Positions 36,158 through 47,098 of a DNA stretch of 64,000 nucleotides are shown here, one piece after another; position 1 is the stretch's first letter, and every line of letters begins with the position of its first letter. The position numbers and the translations under genes are program-made. Origin of the DNA: Ramlibacter albus (GTDB lineage: Bacteria; Pseudomonadota; Gammaproteobacteria; Burkholderiales; Burkholderiaceae_C). The notes beneath the pieces are model-generated. The model did not search any database, was not told the DNA's origin, and was given only the letters and a program-made list of their open reading frames with translations. The stretch spans positions 1,364,001 to 1,428,000 of the forward strand of contig NZ_JACORU010000001.1 in NCBI RefSeq assembly GCF_014297445.1, read 5' to 3'.

Positions 36158-37831
36158 ATGCTCCAAGTGAAACAGGACCTGCTCGGTGCGCTCGCCACCG
36201 GGCTGGACAAGCTGCTGCCCGGCTCCGCCTCGAAGGCGGCGTTCGAGTCCCCCAAGGTGGCGGCGCACGGCGACTTCGCCTGCACCGCGGCGATGCAGCT
36301 CGCCAAGCCGCTCAAGCAGAACCCGCGCGCGCTGGCCGAAAGCCTGCGCACCGAGCTGCTGGCCACGCCCGCTTTCCAGCGGTGGGTGGAGGCGGTGGAC
36401 ATCGCGGGCCCGGGCTTCATCAACATCAAGCTCAAGCCCCAGGCCAAGCAGCAGGTGGTGAAGGAAGTGCTCGCCGAAGGCGCGCAGTTCGGCGTGCAGC
36501 CCGCCAACGGCAAGCACATGATGGTGGAGTTCGTCTCCGCCAACCCCACCGGCCCGCTGCACGTGGGCCACGGCCGGCAGGCGGCACTCGGTGACGCCAT
36601 CTGCAACCTGTACGGCACGCAGGGCTGGGACGTCTACCGCGAGTTCTATTACAACGACGCGGGCGTGCAGATCGAGACGCTGGCCCTGTCGACGCAGCTG
36701 CGCGCCAAGGGCATCAAGCCGGGCGATGCGCTCTGGCCCGAGAACGCCTACAACGGCGACTACATCCAGGACATCGCCGACGATTTCCTCGCGAAGAAGA
36801 CCGTGAAGTCCGACGACCGCGAGTTCACCGCCAGCGGCGACGTGGAGGACATCGACTCCATCCGCCAGTTCGCCGTGGCCTACCTGCGCCACGAGCAGGA
36901 CCTGGACCTGCGGGCCTTCCAGGTGAAGTTCGACAACTACTACCTCGAGTCGAGCCTGTACACCAGCGGCCGCGTCGAAGGCACGGTCAAGCGGCTGGTC
37001 GAGGCCGGCAAGACCTACGAGCAGGACGGCGCGCTGTGGCTGCGCACCACCGAGTACGGCGACGACAAGGACCGCGTGATGCGCAAGTCCGACGGCACGT
37101 TCACGTACTTCGTGCCGGACGTGGCGTACCACATCACGAAGTGGGAGCGCGGCTTCACCAAGGTCGTGAACATCCAGGGCACGGACCACCACGGCACCAT
37201 CGCCCGCGTGCGCGCGGGCCTGCAGGCGGCCGGCGTGGGCATTCCCCAGGGTTACCCGGATTACGTGCTGCACACGATGGTGCGCGTGATGAAGGACGGC
37301 GAGGAGGTGAAGATCTCCAAGCGCGCCGGCAGCTACGTCACGCTGAGCGACCTGATCGACTGGACCAGCAAGGACGCGGTTCGCTTCTTCCTGCTGTCAC
37401 GCAAGGCGGACACCGAGTACACCTTCGACGTGGACCTGGCGCTGGCGAAGAACAACGACAACCCGGTCTACTACGTGCAGTACGCCCATGCGCGGATCTG
37501 CTCCGTGCTGGAGGCCTGGGGCGGCGACCGCGCCGCGCTGGCCGGGGCGGACCTGTCGGCGCTGGACAGCCCGGCTGCGTTGAACCTGATGCTGCAGCTG
37601 GCCAAGTACCCGGAGATGCTGACGGCGGCCGCGGCCGATTTCGCGCCGCACGACGTCACCTTCTACCTGCGCGAGCTGGCCGCGGCGTACCACAGTTACT
37701 ACGACAGCGAGCGCATCCTGGTGGACGACGAAACGGTGAAGAAGGCACGGCTGGCGCTGGTCGCCGCCTGCGCGCAGGTGTTGCACAATGGTTTGGCGGT
37801 GCTGGGCGTCGGCGCGCCGCAGAGGATGTAG
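36158..37831 (+). CDS. argS: arginyl-tRNA synthetase
   Basis: The 557-aa class I synthetase has an N-terminal Add-1 domain, the HIGH-type motif in [36 protein letters not shown], and the DALR anticodon-binding domain at the C-terminus ([15 protein letters not shown], then [10 protein letters not shown]). Family length. It is followed 6 nt later by a SPOR-domain gene, a common betaproteobacterial pair. Confidence 0.97.
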   Translation: MLQVKQDLLGALATGLDKLLPGSASKAAFESPKVAAHGDFACTAAMQLAKPLKQNPRALAESLRTELLATPAFQRWVEAVDIAGPGFINIKLKPQAKQQVVKEVLAEGAQFGVQPANGKHMMVEFVSANPTGPLHVGHGRQAALGDAICNLYGTQGWDVYREFYYNDAGVQIETLALSTQLRAKGIKPGDALWPENAYNGDYIQDIADDFLAKKTVKSDDREFTASGDVEDIDSIRQFAVAYLRHEQDLDLRAFQVKFDNYYLESSLYTSGRVEGTVKRLVEAGKTYEQDGALWLRTTEYGDDKDRVMRKSDGTFTYFVPDVAYHITKWERGFTKVVNIQGTDHHGTIARVRAGLQAAGVGIPQGYPDYVLHTMVRVMKDGEEVKISKRAGSYVTLSDLIDWTSKDAVRFFLLSRKADTEYTFDVDLALAKNNDNPVYYVQYAHARICSVLEAWGGDRAALAGADLSALDSPAALNLMLQLAKYPEMLTAAAADFAPHDVTFYLRELAAAYHSYYDSERILVDDETVKKARLALVAACAQVLHNGLAVLGVGAPQRM

Positions 37832-37837
37832 GCAGGC

Positions 37838-38524
37838 ATGGCACACAGTAAGCTCCAGGGCGGCAACGTCGTGGTCGGGATCATCATCGGCGTGGTCCTC
37901 GGCCTCGCCGCCGCACTGGCGGTGGCGGTCTACGTCACCAAAGTCCCCGTCCCTTTCCTGAACAAGGGCACCGCGCGCACCGCCGAGCAGGACGCCGCGG
38001 AGTCCAAGAAGAACCAGAACTGGGACCCCAACGCGCCCCTGTACGGCAAGAACCCCGCGCGTCCCATGCCGTCCACGCCACCCGCGGGCACGGCCAGCGG
38101 CCCGGCCGGCGTGCTGCCGCTGCCGCCGCCGCTCTCCCCGCCGGAAAAGGACTCGAAGGAAGCCAAGGGTGACAAGCCCGCCGGTGCCGCGAGCGCCGCG
38201 AAGAAATCCGCAGACCCGCTGGGCGACCTGGCCGCTGCGCGCGCCGCCGCGGCTTCGCCCGTGCCGCCGGCCGTCGCGGGCGGCGACCCGTTCCTCTATT
38301 TCGTGCAGGCCGGCGCCTTCCGCACGGCCGAAGATGCCGAGGCGCAGCGCGCCAAGCTGTCCCTGATGGGCATCGAGTCGAAGGTGACCGAGCGCGAGCA
38401 GTCCGGCCGGCAGGTCTGGCGCGTGCGCGTGGGGCCCTTCAACACCAAGGACGAGGCCGACCGCTCCAAGGAAAAGCTGGAGGCGGGCGGCGTCGAGACG
38501 GCCCTCGTGCGCGTCCAACGTTGA
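37838..38524 (+). CDS. SPOR-domain membrane protein (FtsN-like)
   Basis: The 228-aa protein has a short cytoplasmic N-terminus, one transmembrane helix (about 11-33), a Pro/Ala-rich periplasmic linker (about 50-145), and a C-terminal SPOR domain (about 150-226: YFVQAGAFRTAEDAEAQRAKL) that binds denuded glycan at the division septum. The layout is FtsN-like, but sequence alone does not prove it is the divisome activator. It is transcribed with argS upstream and two dsbA genes downstream. Confidence 0.87.
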   Translation: MAHSKLQGGNVVVGIIIGVVLGLAAALAVAVYVTKVPVPFLNKGTARTAEQDAAESKKNQNWDPNAPLYGKNPARPMPSTPPAGTASGPAGVLPLPPPLSPPEKDSKEAKGDKPAGAASAAKKSADPLGDLAAARAAAASPVPPAVAGGDPFLYFVQAGAFRTAEDAEAQRAKLSLMGIESKVTEREQSGRQVWRVRVGPFNTKDEADRSKEKLEAGGVETALVRVQR

Positions 38525-38534
38525 GGTAACCCTG

Positions 38535-39167
38535 ATGCATCGCCGCGAATTCACTGCACTTGCCCTCGCCGCCGGCGTGCCGGCTCTGGCGCTCGCGCAG
38601 AAGAAGCCGGAGGACGGCACCGAGTACCGCAGCCTCGCCAAGCGCGCCGCCGTCGAGGCGCCCGCCGGCAAGATCGAGGTGGTGGAGTTCTTCTGGTACA
38701 GCTGCCCGCACTGCAACGCTTTCGAGCCGCAGCTGGTGCGCTGGAGCCGCAACCTGCCCGCTGACGCGGTGCTGCGCCGCGTCCCTGTGGGCTTCCGGGA
38801 CGAGTTCGATCCGCAGCAGCGTTTGTTCTACACGCTGCAGGCGCTGGGCAAGCAGGAGGAGCTGCACCAGAAGATCTACGACGCCATCCACAAGGAGAAG
38901 GTCAAGCTCGAGCGCGGGGAGCAGATCGTCGACTGGGTGGAGAAGCAAGGCATCGACAAGGCGAAGTTCGTGGAGCTCTACACCTCGCCCGCCATGTCGC
39001 TGAAAGCCCGCCAGGCCACGCAACTTCACGACGCCTACGGCATCGAAGGGGTGCCGACGCTCGGCATCGCCGGGCGCTGGTACACCGACGGCACGCTCGC
39101 CGGCAACATGCCGCGGGCGCTGCAGGTCACCGATTTCCTCATCGCCGAGGCGCGCAAGGCGCCCTAA
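38535..39167 (+). CDS. dsbA: thiol:disulfide interchange protein DsbA (copy 1)
   Basis: The 210-aa periplasmic oxidase has a twin-Arg signal (MHRREFTALALAAGVPALALA), then the thioredoxin-like active site CPHC at 57-60 ([14 protein letters not shown]), and cis-Pro in EGVPTLG. It introduces disulfide bonds into exported proteins. It is immediately followed by a second, diverged DsbA of the same architecture; the two share most motifs but differ in charge around the active site. Confidence 0.93.
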   Translation: MHRREFTALALAAGVPALALAQKKPEDGTEYRSLAKRAAVEAPAGKIEVVEFFWYSCPHCNAFEPQLVRWSRNLPADAVLRRVPVGFRDEFDPQQRLFYTLQALGKQEELHQKIYDAIHKEKVKLERGEQIVDWVEKQGIDKAKFVELYTSPAMSLKARQATQLHDAYGIEGVPTLGIAGRWYTDGTLAGNMPRALQVTDFLIAEARKAP

Positions 39168-39182
39168 GGAGAAATGAAAGCA

Positions 39183-39827
39183 ATGGATCGTCGCCAATTC
39201 TCGGCCGCACTCGGCACGGCCGCCGCCCTGGGCTTCACCGGCTTGCCCGCGCACGCGCAGCGTGCCTTCGCGGACGGCAAGGACTTCCGCACGCTGGACA
39301 AGCGCGCGCCCGTCGAAACGCCCCCGGGCAAGGTGGAAGTGGTGGAGTTCTTCTGGTACGCCTGCCCGCACTGCAACGCCTTCGAGCCGCAGCTGGTGGC
39401 CTGGGCCAAGAAGCTGCCGCAGGACGTGGTGCTCAAGCGCGTGCCGGTGCAGTTCAACGAATCGTTCGAGCCGCAGCAGCGCCTGTTCTACACGCTGGAG
39501 GCCATGGGCAAGCTGGAAGACGTGCACAACAAGGTGTTCCAGGCCATCCACGGCGAGAAGATCAAGCTGGAGCGCTTCGAGCAGATCGCGCCGTGGGTCG
39601 AGAAGCAGGGCGTGGACAAGGCCAAGTTCACCGAGATGTTCAACTCGTTCTCCATCGCCACCAAGGCGCGCAAGGCGGCGCAGCTGGCCAACGACTACCG
39701 CATCGAGGGCGTGCCCACGCTGGGCGTGGCGGGCCGCTGGTGGACCGACGGCAGCGCCGCCGGCAGCATGCAGCGCGCGCTGCAGGTGACCGATTTCCTG
39801 ATCGCCGAGGCACGCCGCAGCAAATAG
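39183..39827 (+). CDS. dsbA: thiol:disulfide interchange protein DsbA (copy 2)
   Basis: A second DsbA of 214 aa from the ATG at 39183, with twin-Arg signal [22 protein letters not shown] at about 61-64 and cis-Pro in EGVPTLG. An in-frame ATG at 39174 adds three residues, but AAGGAG (39166-39171) is only 2 nt from it; from 39183 the gap is 11 nt and the N-terminus aligns with copy 1, so 39183 is preferred. The tandem pair probably arose by duplication and may have separate substrates. Confidence 0.92.
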   Translation: MDRRQFSAALGTAAALGFTGLPAHAQRAFADGKDFRTLDKRAPVETPPGKVEVVEFFWYACPHCNAFEPQLVAWAKKLPQDVVLKRVPVQFNESFEPQQRLFYTLEAMGKLEDVHNKVFQAIHGEKIKLERFEQIAPWVEKQGVDKAKFTEMFNSFSIATKARKAAQLANDYRIEGVPTLGVAGRWWTDGSAAGSMQRALQVTDFLIAEARRSK

Positions 39828-39852
39828 CGCGCCTGCCGGGGGGCACGGTCGG

Positions 39853-39858
39853 TATACT
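39853..39858 (+). promoter_or_regulatory. -10 element of lptA
   Basis: TATACT, 22 nt before the lptA ATG. This predicts a short leader of about 15 nt. No clear -35. Confidence 0.5.
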
Positions 39859-39880
39859 CCCCAGCAAGATTCGTGCCTCT

Positions 39881-40501
39881 ATGAAACATTCCTATGCCTT
39901 GCTCCTGGCCGGCGCCGCCTTGGCGCTGGCCGCGTTGCCGGCCGCCGCCGAGAAGGCCGACCGCAACAAGCCGATGAACGTCGAGGCGGACGCCCTCAAG
40001 TACGACGACCTGCGGCAGATCAGCGTGTTCACCGGCAAGGTGGTGGTGACCAAGGGCACCATCCTCATCCGCGGCGCCAAGGTGGAAGTCAAGCAGGACC
40101 CAGAGGGCTACCAGTTCGGCACCGTGACGTCCGAGCCGGGCAAGCCGGCGTACTACCGCCAGAAGCGCGAGGGCCTCGACGAATACATCGAGGGCGAGGC
40201 GCAGACGATCGAGTACGACGGCAAGGCCGACCGCGTGAAGTTCATCGGCCGCGCCGAGATGCGGCGCCTGCGGGGTGCGACCGTGAACGACGAGATCAGC
40301 GGCAGCCTGATCACCTACGACAACACCACCGACGTCTTCAACGTGGACGGCGGGCCGGTGGCCGGCACGCCGGCCAACCCGGGCGGCCGCGTGCGCGCCA
40401 CGCTCGCGCCGCGGCCTGCGGCGTCTGCCGCCGCGGCCGCCACGCCGGCCTCGGGCGTGCGCCTGCGGCCCAGCACCACGTTCGGCGGAGAGCCGCGCTG
40501 A
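39881..40501 (+). CDS. lptA: lipopolysaccharide transport periplasmic protein LptA
   Basis: The 206-aa protein has a signal peptide ([23 protein letters not shown]) and the OstA/LptA beta-jellyroll ([21 protein letters not shown]..., [19 protein letters not shown]). It bridges the periplasm between LptC and LptD. lptC, usually upstream, is not next to it. The C-terminal 45 residues are Ala/Pro-rich and probably disordered. Its TGA shares a base with the lptB ATG. Confidence 0.93.
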   Translation: MKHSYALLLAGAALALAALPAAAEKADRNKPMNVEADALKYDDLRQISVFTGKVVVTKGTILIRGAKVEVKQDPEGYQFGTVTSEPGKPAYYRQKREGLDEYIEGEAQTIEYDGKADRVKFIGRAEMRRLRGATVNDEISGSLITYDNTTDVFNVDGGPVAGTPANPGGRVRATLAPRPAASAAAAATPASGVRLRPSTTFGGEPR

Positions 40502-41286
40502 TGGGCGACACCGAAACGGCCGCCGCACCTGCCGAGGCCACGACGCGCAGCCGGCTGGAGGCGCGCCACCTGCAGAAGACGTACGGCAGCCGCAGGGTCG
40601 TGCATGACGTTTCCCTGGCCGTGGACAACGGCGAGGTGGTGGGGCTGCTCGGGCCGAACGGCGCGGGCAAGACCACGTCCTTCTACATGATCGTGGGGCT
40701 GGTGCGCGCCGACGACGGCGAGATCACCATCGACGGCCGCTCGGTGGAGCACATGCCGATCCACCGCCGCTCGCGCCTGGGCCTGTCCTACCTGCCGCAG
40801 GAGGCGTCGATCTTCCGCAAGCTCAATGTGGAAGAGAACGTGCGCGCGGTGCTGGAGCTGCAGCGCGGCCCGGACGGCAAGTCGCTCTCGCGCGAAGAGA
40901 TCGAGTCGCGGCTCACGTCGCTGCTGCAGGACCTGCGGGTGGACCACCTGCGCGACTCACCCGCGGTGGCACTGTCCGGCGGCGAACGGCGGCGCGTGGA
41001 GATCGCACGAGCCCTCGCGACGCAGCCGCGCTTCATCCTGCTGGACGAGCCGTTCGCGGGCATCGACCCCATCGCGGTGATCGAGATCCAGCGCATCATC
41101 AGCTTCCTGAAGTCGCGCGGCATCGGCGTGCTGATCACCGACCACAACGTGCGCGAGACGCTGGGCATCTGCGACCACGCGTACATCATCAGCGAAGGCC
41201 GCGTGCTGGCCCAGGGCACACCCGCCGAGATCGTGAACAACGCCGACGTGAGGCGCGTGTACCTCGGCGAGCACTTCCGCATGTAA
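40501..41286 (+). CDS. lptB: LPS export ABC transporter ATP-binding protein LptB
   Basis: The 261-aa ATPase has Walker A GPNGAGKT at 51-58, signature [15 protein letters not shown] and Walker [13 protein letters not shown]. It powers LPS extraction by LptFG. An N-terminal extension of about 17 residues precedes the usual start. It overlaps lptA by 1 nt and precedes rpoN by 12 nt, the classic lptA-lptB-rpoN order. Confidence 0.96.
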   Translation: MGDTETAAAPAEATTRSRLEARHLQKTYGSRRVVHDVSLAVDNGEVVGLLGPNGAGKTTSFYMIVGLVRADDGEITIDGRSVEHMPIHRRSRLGLSYLPQEASIFRKLNVEENVRAVLELQRGPDGKSLSREEIESRLTSLLQDLRVDHLRDSPAVALSGGERRRVEIARALATQPRFILLDEPFAGIDPIAVIEIQRIISFLKSRGIGVLITDHNVRETLGICDHAYIISEGRVLAQGTPAEIVNNADVRRVYLGEHFRM

Positions 41287-41298
41287 GCGCCCCTCGGT

Positions 41299-42815
<1,517 letters not shown>

Positions 42816-42819
<4 letters not shown>

Positions 42820-44033
42820 GTTTCCAACTGTTCCTGCCTTGCGCGGGTGGCGTGGAGGAGTACCTCGCGTCGGAAGTGTCCGCACTCGGCGTTCGAAGCG
42901 TGCAGCGCGAGCGCGGTGGCGTCTCCTTGCAGGCGGACTGGGCGGCGCTGATGCGCATGAACCTGCACAGCCGCCTCGCGCAGCGCGTGCTGGTCCAGCT
43001 GTCGCACACGCCGTATCGCGCGGAGAACGACCTCTACGAGGCGGCGAAGGCCGTGGCTTGGGAAGAGTGGTTCACGTTGCGCCAGACCTTCAAGATCGAG
43101 ATCACCGCGACGGCCAGCCCGCTCAAGAGCCTGAAGTTCGCGGCGCTGAAGATCAAGGATGCGGTGGCCGACCGCTTCCGCGACAAGGGCGGCGCGAGGC
43201 CGAACGTGGAGACGCGCTTTCCGGACATGCGCATCTTCGCGCACCTCACCGCCGACACGGTCACGCTGTACCTCGACACCTCGGGCGAGCCGCTCTTCAA
43301 GCGCGGCTGGCGCGAGGACAAGGGCGAGGCGCCGCTGAAGGAAACGCTCGCGGCCGCGATGATCGCGGCCAGTGGCTGGGATGCGAAAACGCCGCTGTAC
43401 GACCCGTGCTGCGGCAGCGGCACCATCGCGATCGAGGCCGCGCAGGTCGCGTGCAACATCGCGCCGGGGCTGCTGCGGCGCTTCGGCTTCGAGAAGCTGC
43501 TGCCGCATCGGGCGCAGGAGTGGGCGGCGCTCAAGTCCGAAGCGAAAGCGGCGCGGCGCGAGCCGACTGCGCCCGTGTTCGGCAGCGACGTGGCCTTCCG
43601 CATGGTCGATTTCGCGCAGCGCAACGCGCAGCGCGCGGGTGTCGACCAGGCGGTGAGCCTGCGCGGTGGCGATGCGCTGCAGCGCATGCCGCCCACCGAC
43701 ACGCCCGGCGTGATGCTGCTCAACCCGCCGTATGGCGAGCGGATCGAGGCCGGCGGCGTTGCGGGTGCGAAGCGCGCGGGGCGAGAGAACGCGCAGATGG
43801 AGAACGCGGGCGACTTCTTCGCGCAGCTTGCCACCCACTGGAAGAAGAATTACGCGGGCTGGACCGCGTGGGTGCTGACGCCCGACCTCAAGCTGCCTTC
43901 GCGCATGCGGCTGAAGGAATCACGCCGCGTGCCGATGTGGAACGGGCCCATCGAGTGCCGCCTGTTCCGCTTCGATATGGTCGCGGGCTCGGCCCGTGCG
44001 GCGCCGAAGAGCGATGCGTCCACTGGTCATTGA
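42816..44033 (+). CDS. rlmL: 23S rRNA guanine-N2 methyltransferase, RlmL-like (THUMP + class I MTase)
   Basis: The 405-aa protein corresponds to the N-terminal half of E. coli RlmKL: a THUMP RNA-binding domain (about 40-155), then a methyltransferase with SAM-binding DPCCGSGTIAIEAA and catalytic NPPYGER. The RlmK half is absent, so it should methylate G2445 only (family inference). The GTG start overlaps the rpoN stop by 4 nt, so it is likely translationally coupled. It overlaps the PIN gene by 20 nt. Confidence 0.85.
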
Positions 44034-44460
44034 CACCAACGTCGTGCTGGACGCGTTCGTGTTCTCGGACGCGCGGACGGTTGCGCTCGTGGATGCGCTC
44101 GACAGCGGCCGCGTGCAGTGGCTGGCAACGCAAGCCATGCGGGACGAGCTGGAGCGCGTGCTGGCCTATCCGCACATCGTGAAGAAGCTGGAGTTCTACG
44201 GCCTGCAGCCGGGCGGCGTGCTTTCGAGGTTCGACCGACACGCCTTGCTGCACGAGGAAGCACCCCGGGCTCCCGTCGTCTGCAAGGACGAAGACGACCA
44301 GAAATTCATCGACCTGGCGGTCCAGCACCGGGCGCAGCTCGTGAGCAAGGACCGCGAGGTCCTCAAGATGAACAAGCGCATCCAGAAGCTGGGCTGCCCT
44401 GCGGTGGCGCCGGCCTACACCGGCAACGTGAACGAGTTCTCGCTCGCAGCCGGCCAGTAG
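44014..44460 (+). CDS. PIN-domain protein (putative endoribonuclease)
   Basis: The 148-aa PIN-fold protein of the PIN_3 group has acidic residues in VIDTNVVLDAF, DELERVLAYP and DEDDQKFIDLA, with RSKDREVL-like end (SKDREVL). PIN proteins are Mg-dependent RNases, often toxins, but no antitoxin gene precedes or follows it: the upstream neighbour is an rRNA methyltransferase overlapping by 20 nt. Its 3' end overlaps the convergent glutamate-synthase-like gene by 46 nt, unusually long. Confidence 0.82.
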   Translation: MRPLVIDTNVVLDAFVFSDARTVALVDALDSGRVQWLATQAMRDELERVLAYPHIVKKLEFYGLQPGGVLSRFDRHALLHEEAPRAPVVCKDEDDQKFIDLAVQHRAQLVSKDREVLKMNKRIQKLGCPAVAPAYTGNVNEFSLAAGQ

Positions 44461-46037
44461 TACTTGTACACGTTGTGGAGCGTGCCCACCTGGCCCTCCA
44501 GCAGCGCGCCCTCCGCCACCTGCGGCACCAGGTTCGACAGCAGCCGCACGTCGTTCTCGTTGACGCGCCGCACGATGTGGTGCGCCGTGATCTCGCGCGG
44601 GTGCTTCAGGCCGGCGGCCTGCACCAGCTCCTGCAGCGCATGCAGCGTGTTCTGGTGGAAGTGGAACACGCGAACCGACTTGTCCGTCACGTCGAGCGCC
44701 TTCATGCGGTTCGGGTCCTGCGTGCTGACGCCCGTGGGGCAATGCCCGGTGTGGCAGGCCTGCGCCTGCAGGCAACCGAGCGCGAACATGAAGCCGCGCG
44801 CGGAATTGCACCAGTCGGCCCCCAGCGCCATCGCGCGGACGATGTCGAAGGCGCTGATGATCTTGCCCGAGGCGCCCACGCGGATCTTGCCGCGCAGGCC
44901 GATGCCCTTGAGCGTGTTGTGCACCAGCAGCAGCCCTTCCTGCAGCGGCGCGCCGACGTGGTCCGTGAACTCGAGCGGCGCGGCCCCGGTGCCGCCCTCG
45001 GCACCATCCACCACGATGAAGTCCGGGTGGATGCCCGTGGCCAGCATGGCCTTGCAAAGCGCGAACCACTCCCAGGGGTGGCCGACGCAGAACTTGAAGC
45101 CTGTGGGCTTGCCGCCCGACAGCTCGCGCAAGCGCGCGATGAACTCCATCATCTCCACCGGCGTGCTGAAGGCACTGTGCGACGCCGGCGAGATGCAGTC
45201 CACGCCCACCGGCACGCCGCGCGCATCGGCGATCTCGATCGACACCTTGGGGCCGGGTAGCACGCCGCCGTGGCCGGGCTTCGCGCCCTGGCTCATCTTC
45301 AGCTCGATCATCTTCACCTGCGGGTTCGCGGCGTTCTGCGCGAAGCGCTCCGCGTTGAAGCGCCCCTGTTCATCGCGACAGCCGAAGTAGCCGGAGCCGA
45401 TCTCCCAGATCAGGTCGCCGCCGTTCGCCCGGTGGTGCACGGAGATCGAACCCTCTCCCGTGTCGTGCGCGAAGCCGCCGCGTTTCGCGCCCGCGTTCAG
45501 CGCGCGGATCGCGTTGGCCGACAGCGCGCCGAAACTCATCGCCGAGATATTCAGCACGCTCGCCGAATAGGGTTGCGTGCATTGCGAGCCGACGTCCACG
45601 CGGAAGTCGTGCGTGGGCAGTTTCGTCGGCGCCATCGAGTGGTTGATCCACTCGTAGCCGTTCGCGCTCACGTCCAGCTGCGTGCCGAACGGGCGCTTGT
45701 CCTGCGTCGCCTTCGCGCGCTGGTACACGAGCGAGCGCTGCGCGCGCGAGAAAGGCGTCGCCTCGGCATCGCTTTCGAGGAAGTACTGGCGGATCTCCGG
45801 CCGCACGTATTCCAGCATGTAGCGGATGTGGCCGATGATCGGGTAGTTGCGCAGCACCGAGCGCCGCGACTGCCGCACGTCGTAGACGCCGATGGCGACG
45901 AGCGCCGCGAACAGGCCGAGCGCCGTCCAGCCGAGCCCGTACAGCGCCAGCGTGCCGGCGCTTGCGGCAAGGCCCAGCACGCAAAGCGCGAACGCCGTGT
46001 AGCGCACGGGGTAGATCGAGTCCAGGAAAGCAAGCAT
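44415..46037 (-). CDS. FMN-binding glutamate synthase family protein (membrane-anchored)
   Basis: The 540-aa protein from the start at 46037 (GGAGG upstream) has two N-terminal hydrophobic helices (about 5-50), then the FMN-binding GltB central domain (about 130-500: VLNISAMSFGALSANAI, SQGAKPGHGGVLPG, VVDGAEGGTGAAPLEF). An Fe-S-type Cys cluster follows in CLQAQACHTGHCPTGV. It lacks the glutaminase domain, so it is not a complete glutamate synthase; related stand-alone proteins are poorly characterised, and some are tied to archaeal-type synthases or methylamine metabolism. Confidence 0.88.
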   Translation of the reverse strand: MLAFLDSIYPVRYTAFALCVLGLAASAGTLALYGLGWTALGLFAALVAIGVYDVRQSRRSVLRNYPIIGHIRYMLEYVRPEIRQYFLESDAEATPFSRAQRSLVYQRAKATQDKRPFGTQLDVSANGYEWINHSMAPTKLPTHDFRVDVGSQCTQPYSASVLNISAMSFGALSANAIRALNAGAKRGGFAHDTGEGSISVHHRANGGDLIWEIGSGYFGCRDEQGRFNAERFAQNAANPQVKMIELKMSQGAKPGHGGVLPGPKVSIEIADARGVPVGVDCISPASHSAFSTPVEMMEFIARLRELSGGKPTGFKFCVGHPWEWFALCKAMLATGIHPDFIVVDGAEGGTGAAPLEFTDHVGAPLQEGLLLVHNTLKGIGLRGKIRVGASGKIISAFDIVRAMALGADWCNSARGFMFALGCLQAQACHTGHCPTGVSTQDPNRMKALDVTDKSVRVFHFHQNTLHALQELVQAAGLKHPREITAHHIVRRVNENDVRLLSNLVPQVAEGALLEGQVGTLHNVYKYYWPAASENSFTLPV

Positions 46038-46088
46038 GGCCGTCCCTCCACCGGGTGCGGCCATGCTAGTGCCCGGCGCGGGGGTGGG

Positions 46089-46571
46089 TCAACCGAGCAG
46101 GTCGAGCAGGCGCTGCAGCGCGTGGCGCACGGTGGCAGCGCGCACGGTCGCGCGGTCGCCGTCGAAGCGGCGGGTTTCGCTGGTGAGCGCGCCGTCGACC
46201 ATGAAGCCGAACCACACCGTGCCCACGGGCTTCTCCGCGCTGCCGCCGGTGGGGCCGGCGACGCCCGTGACCGCCACCGCGACCGTGGCTTTCGAGTGCC
46301 GCACAGCACCGAATGCCATCGCGCGCGCGACCACTTCGCTGACCGCGCCGTTGGCCGCGATGAGGGCGGGGTCCACACCCAGCAGCTCGGTCTTGGCTTC
46401 GTTGGAGTACGTGACGAAGCCGCGCTCGAACCAGTTGCTGGAGCCGGAGAGCTCGGTGCAAGCGGCCGCGATCATCCCGCCGGTGCAGCTCTCGGCGGTG
46501 GCAAGCATGCGGCCGTCGCGCTGCAGCACTTCGGCCAGCCGACCGCAAAGTTCGTCGAACGGCCCGCTCAC
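46089..46571 (-). CDS. pncC: nicotinamide-nucleotide amidohydrolase (CinA C-terminal family)
   Basis: The 160-aa protein is the stand-alone CinA C-terminal domain: TAESCTGGMIAAACTELSGSS, AVTGVAGPTGGSAEKPVGTVW. It deamidates NMN to NaMN in NAD salvage. The GTG start at 46571 overlaps the pgpA stop by 4 nt (GTGA), so it is translationally coupled. The order pgpA-pncC is conserved in betaproteobacteria. Confidence 0.92.
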   Translation of the reverse strand: MSGPFDELCGRLAEVLQRDGRMLATAESCTGGMIAAACTELSGSSNWFERGFVTYSNEAKTELLGVDPALIAANGAVSEVVARAMAFGAVRHSKATVAVAVTGVAGPTGGSAEKPVGTVWFGFMVDGALTSETRRFDGDRATVRAATVRHALQRLLDLLG

Positions 46572-47098
46572 CACGCCCTCCACGCCGCTATCACGAGCAA
46601 CGTGCAGAACGCTGCCACGAGGTCGTCGAAGATGATGCCGAAGCCGCCGCGCCAGCCGAAGCCCTGGTACAGCTCGTCGGCCCAGGCGACCGGGCCCGGC
46701 TTGACGGCGTCGAAGAAGCGGAACAGCAGGAAGGCGGCCAGCTGCGTGTCCCACGACGCCGGGAGCACGAGCCACAGCACGAGCCAGAACGCGATGACCT
46801 CGTCCCACACGATGGCGCCCGGGTCCAGCACGCGCATGTTCCGCGCGGTGACGGTGCACGCCCACCAGCCGACCGGCAACGAGAGCGCGAGCACCCAGCC
46901 CATCGCGTAGGGCGACAGCCATTGCTGCAGCACGAGCCACGCGACCCAGGCCCACAGCGTACCGACCGTGCCCGGCGCAACGGGCGACAGGCCCGCGCCG
47001 AACCCGAGCGCGATCGTGTGCAGCGGGTTGCGCAGCAAGAAGCGCAAGCCCGGGCGACGCACCGGGGGTTGCAGCGGTGGCGCCAGCGGCGTCGTCAT
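46568..47098 (-). CDS. pgpA: phosphatidylglycerophosphatase A
   Basis: The 176-aa membrane phosphatase has several hydrophobic segments and the family block GFGAGLSPVAPGTVGTLWAW, plus IVWDEVIAFWLVL and RFFDAVKPGPVAWAD. It dephosphorylates PGP to phosphatidylglycerol. Its ATG overlaps the stop of the upstream LysR gene by ATGA, which couples it to that regulator instead of thiL, its usual upstream neighbour (now 1.8 kb away). Confidence 0.94.
   Translation of the reverse strand: MTTPLAPPLQPPVRRPGLRFLLRNPLHTIALGFGAGLSPVAPGTVGTLWAWVAWLVLQQWLSPYAMGWVLALSLPVGWWACTVTARNMRVLDPGAIVWDEVIAFWLVLWLVLPASWDTQLAAFLLFRFFDAVKPGPVAWADELYQGFGWRGGFGIIFDDLVAAFCTLLVIAAWRAW

Noticed and set aside
44014..44460. PIN gene as half of a toxin-antitoxin module
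   Set aside because: No small antitoxin ORF lies before or after; the upstream neighbour is a methyltransferase gene overlapping by 20 nt.
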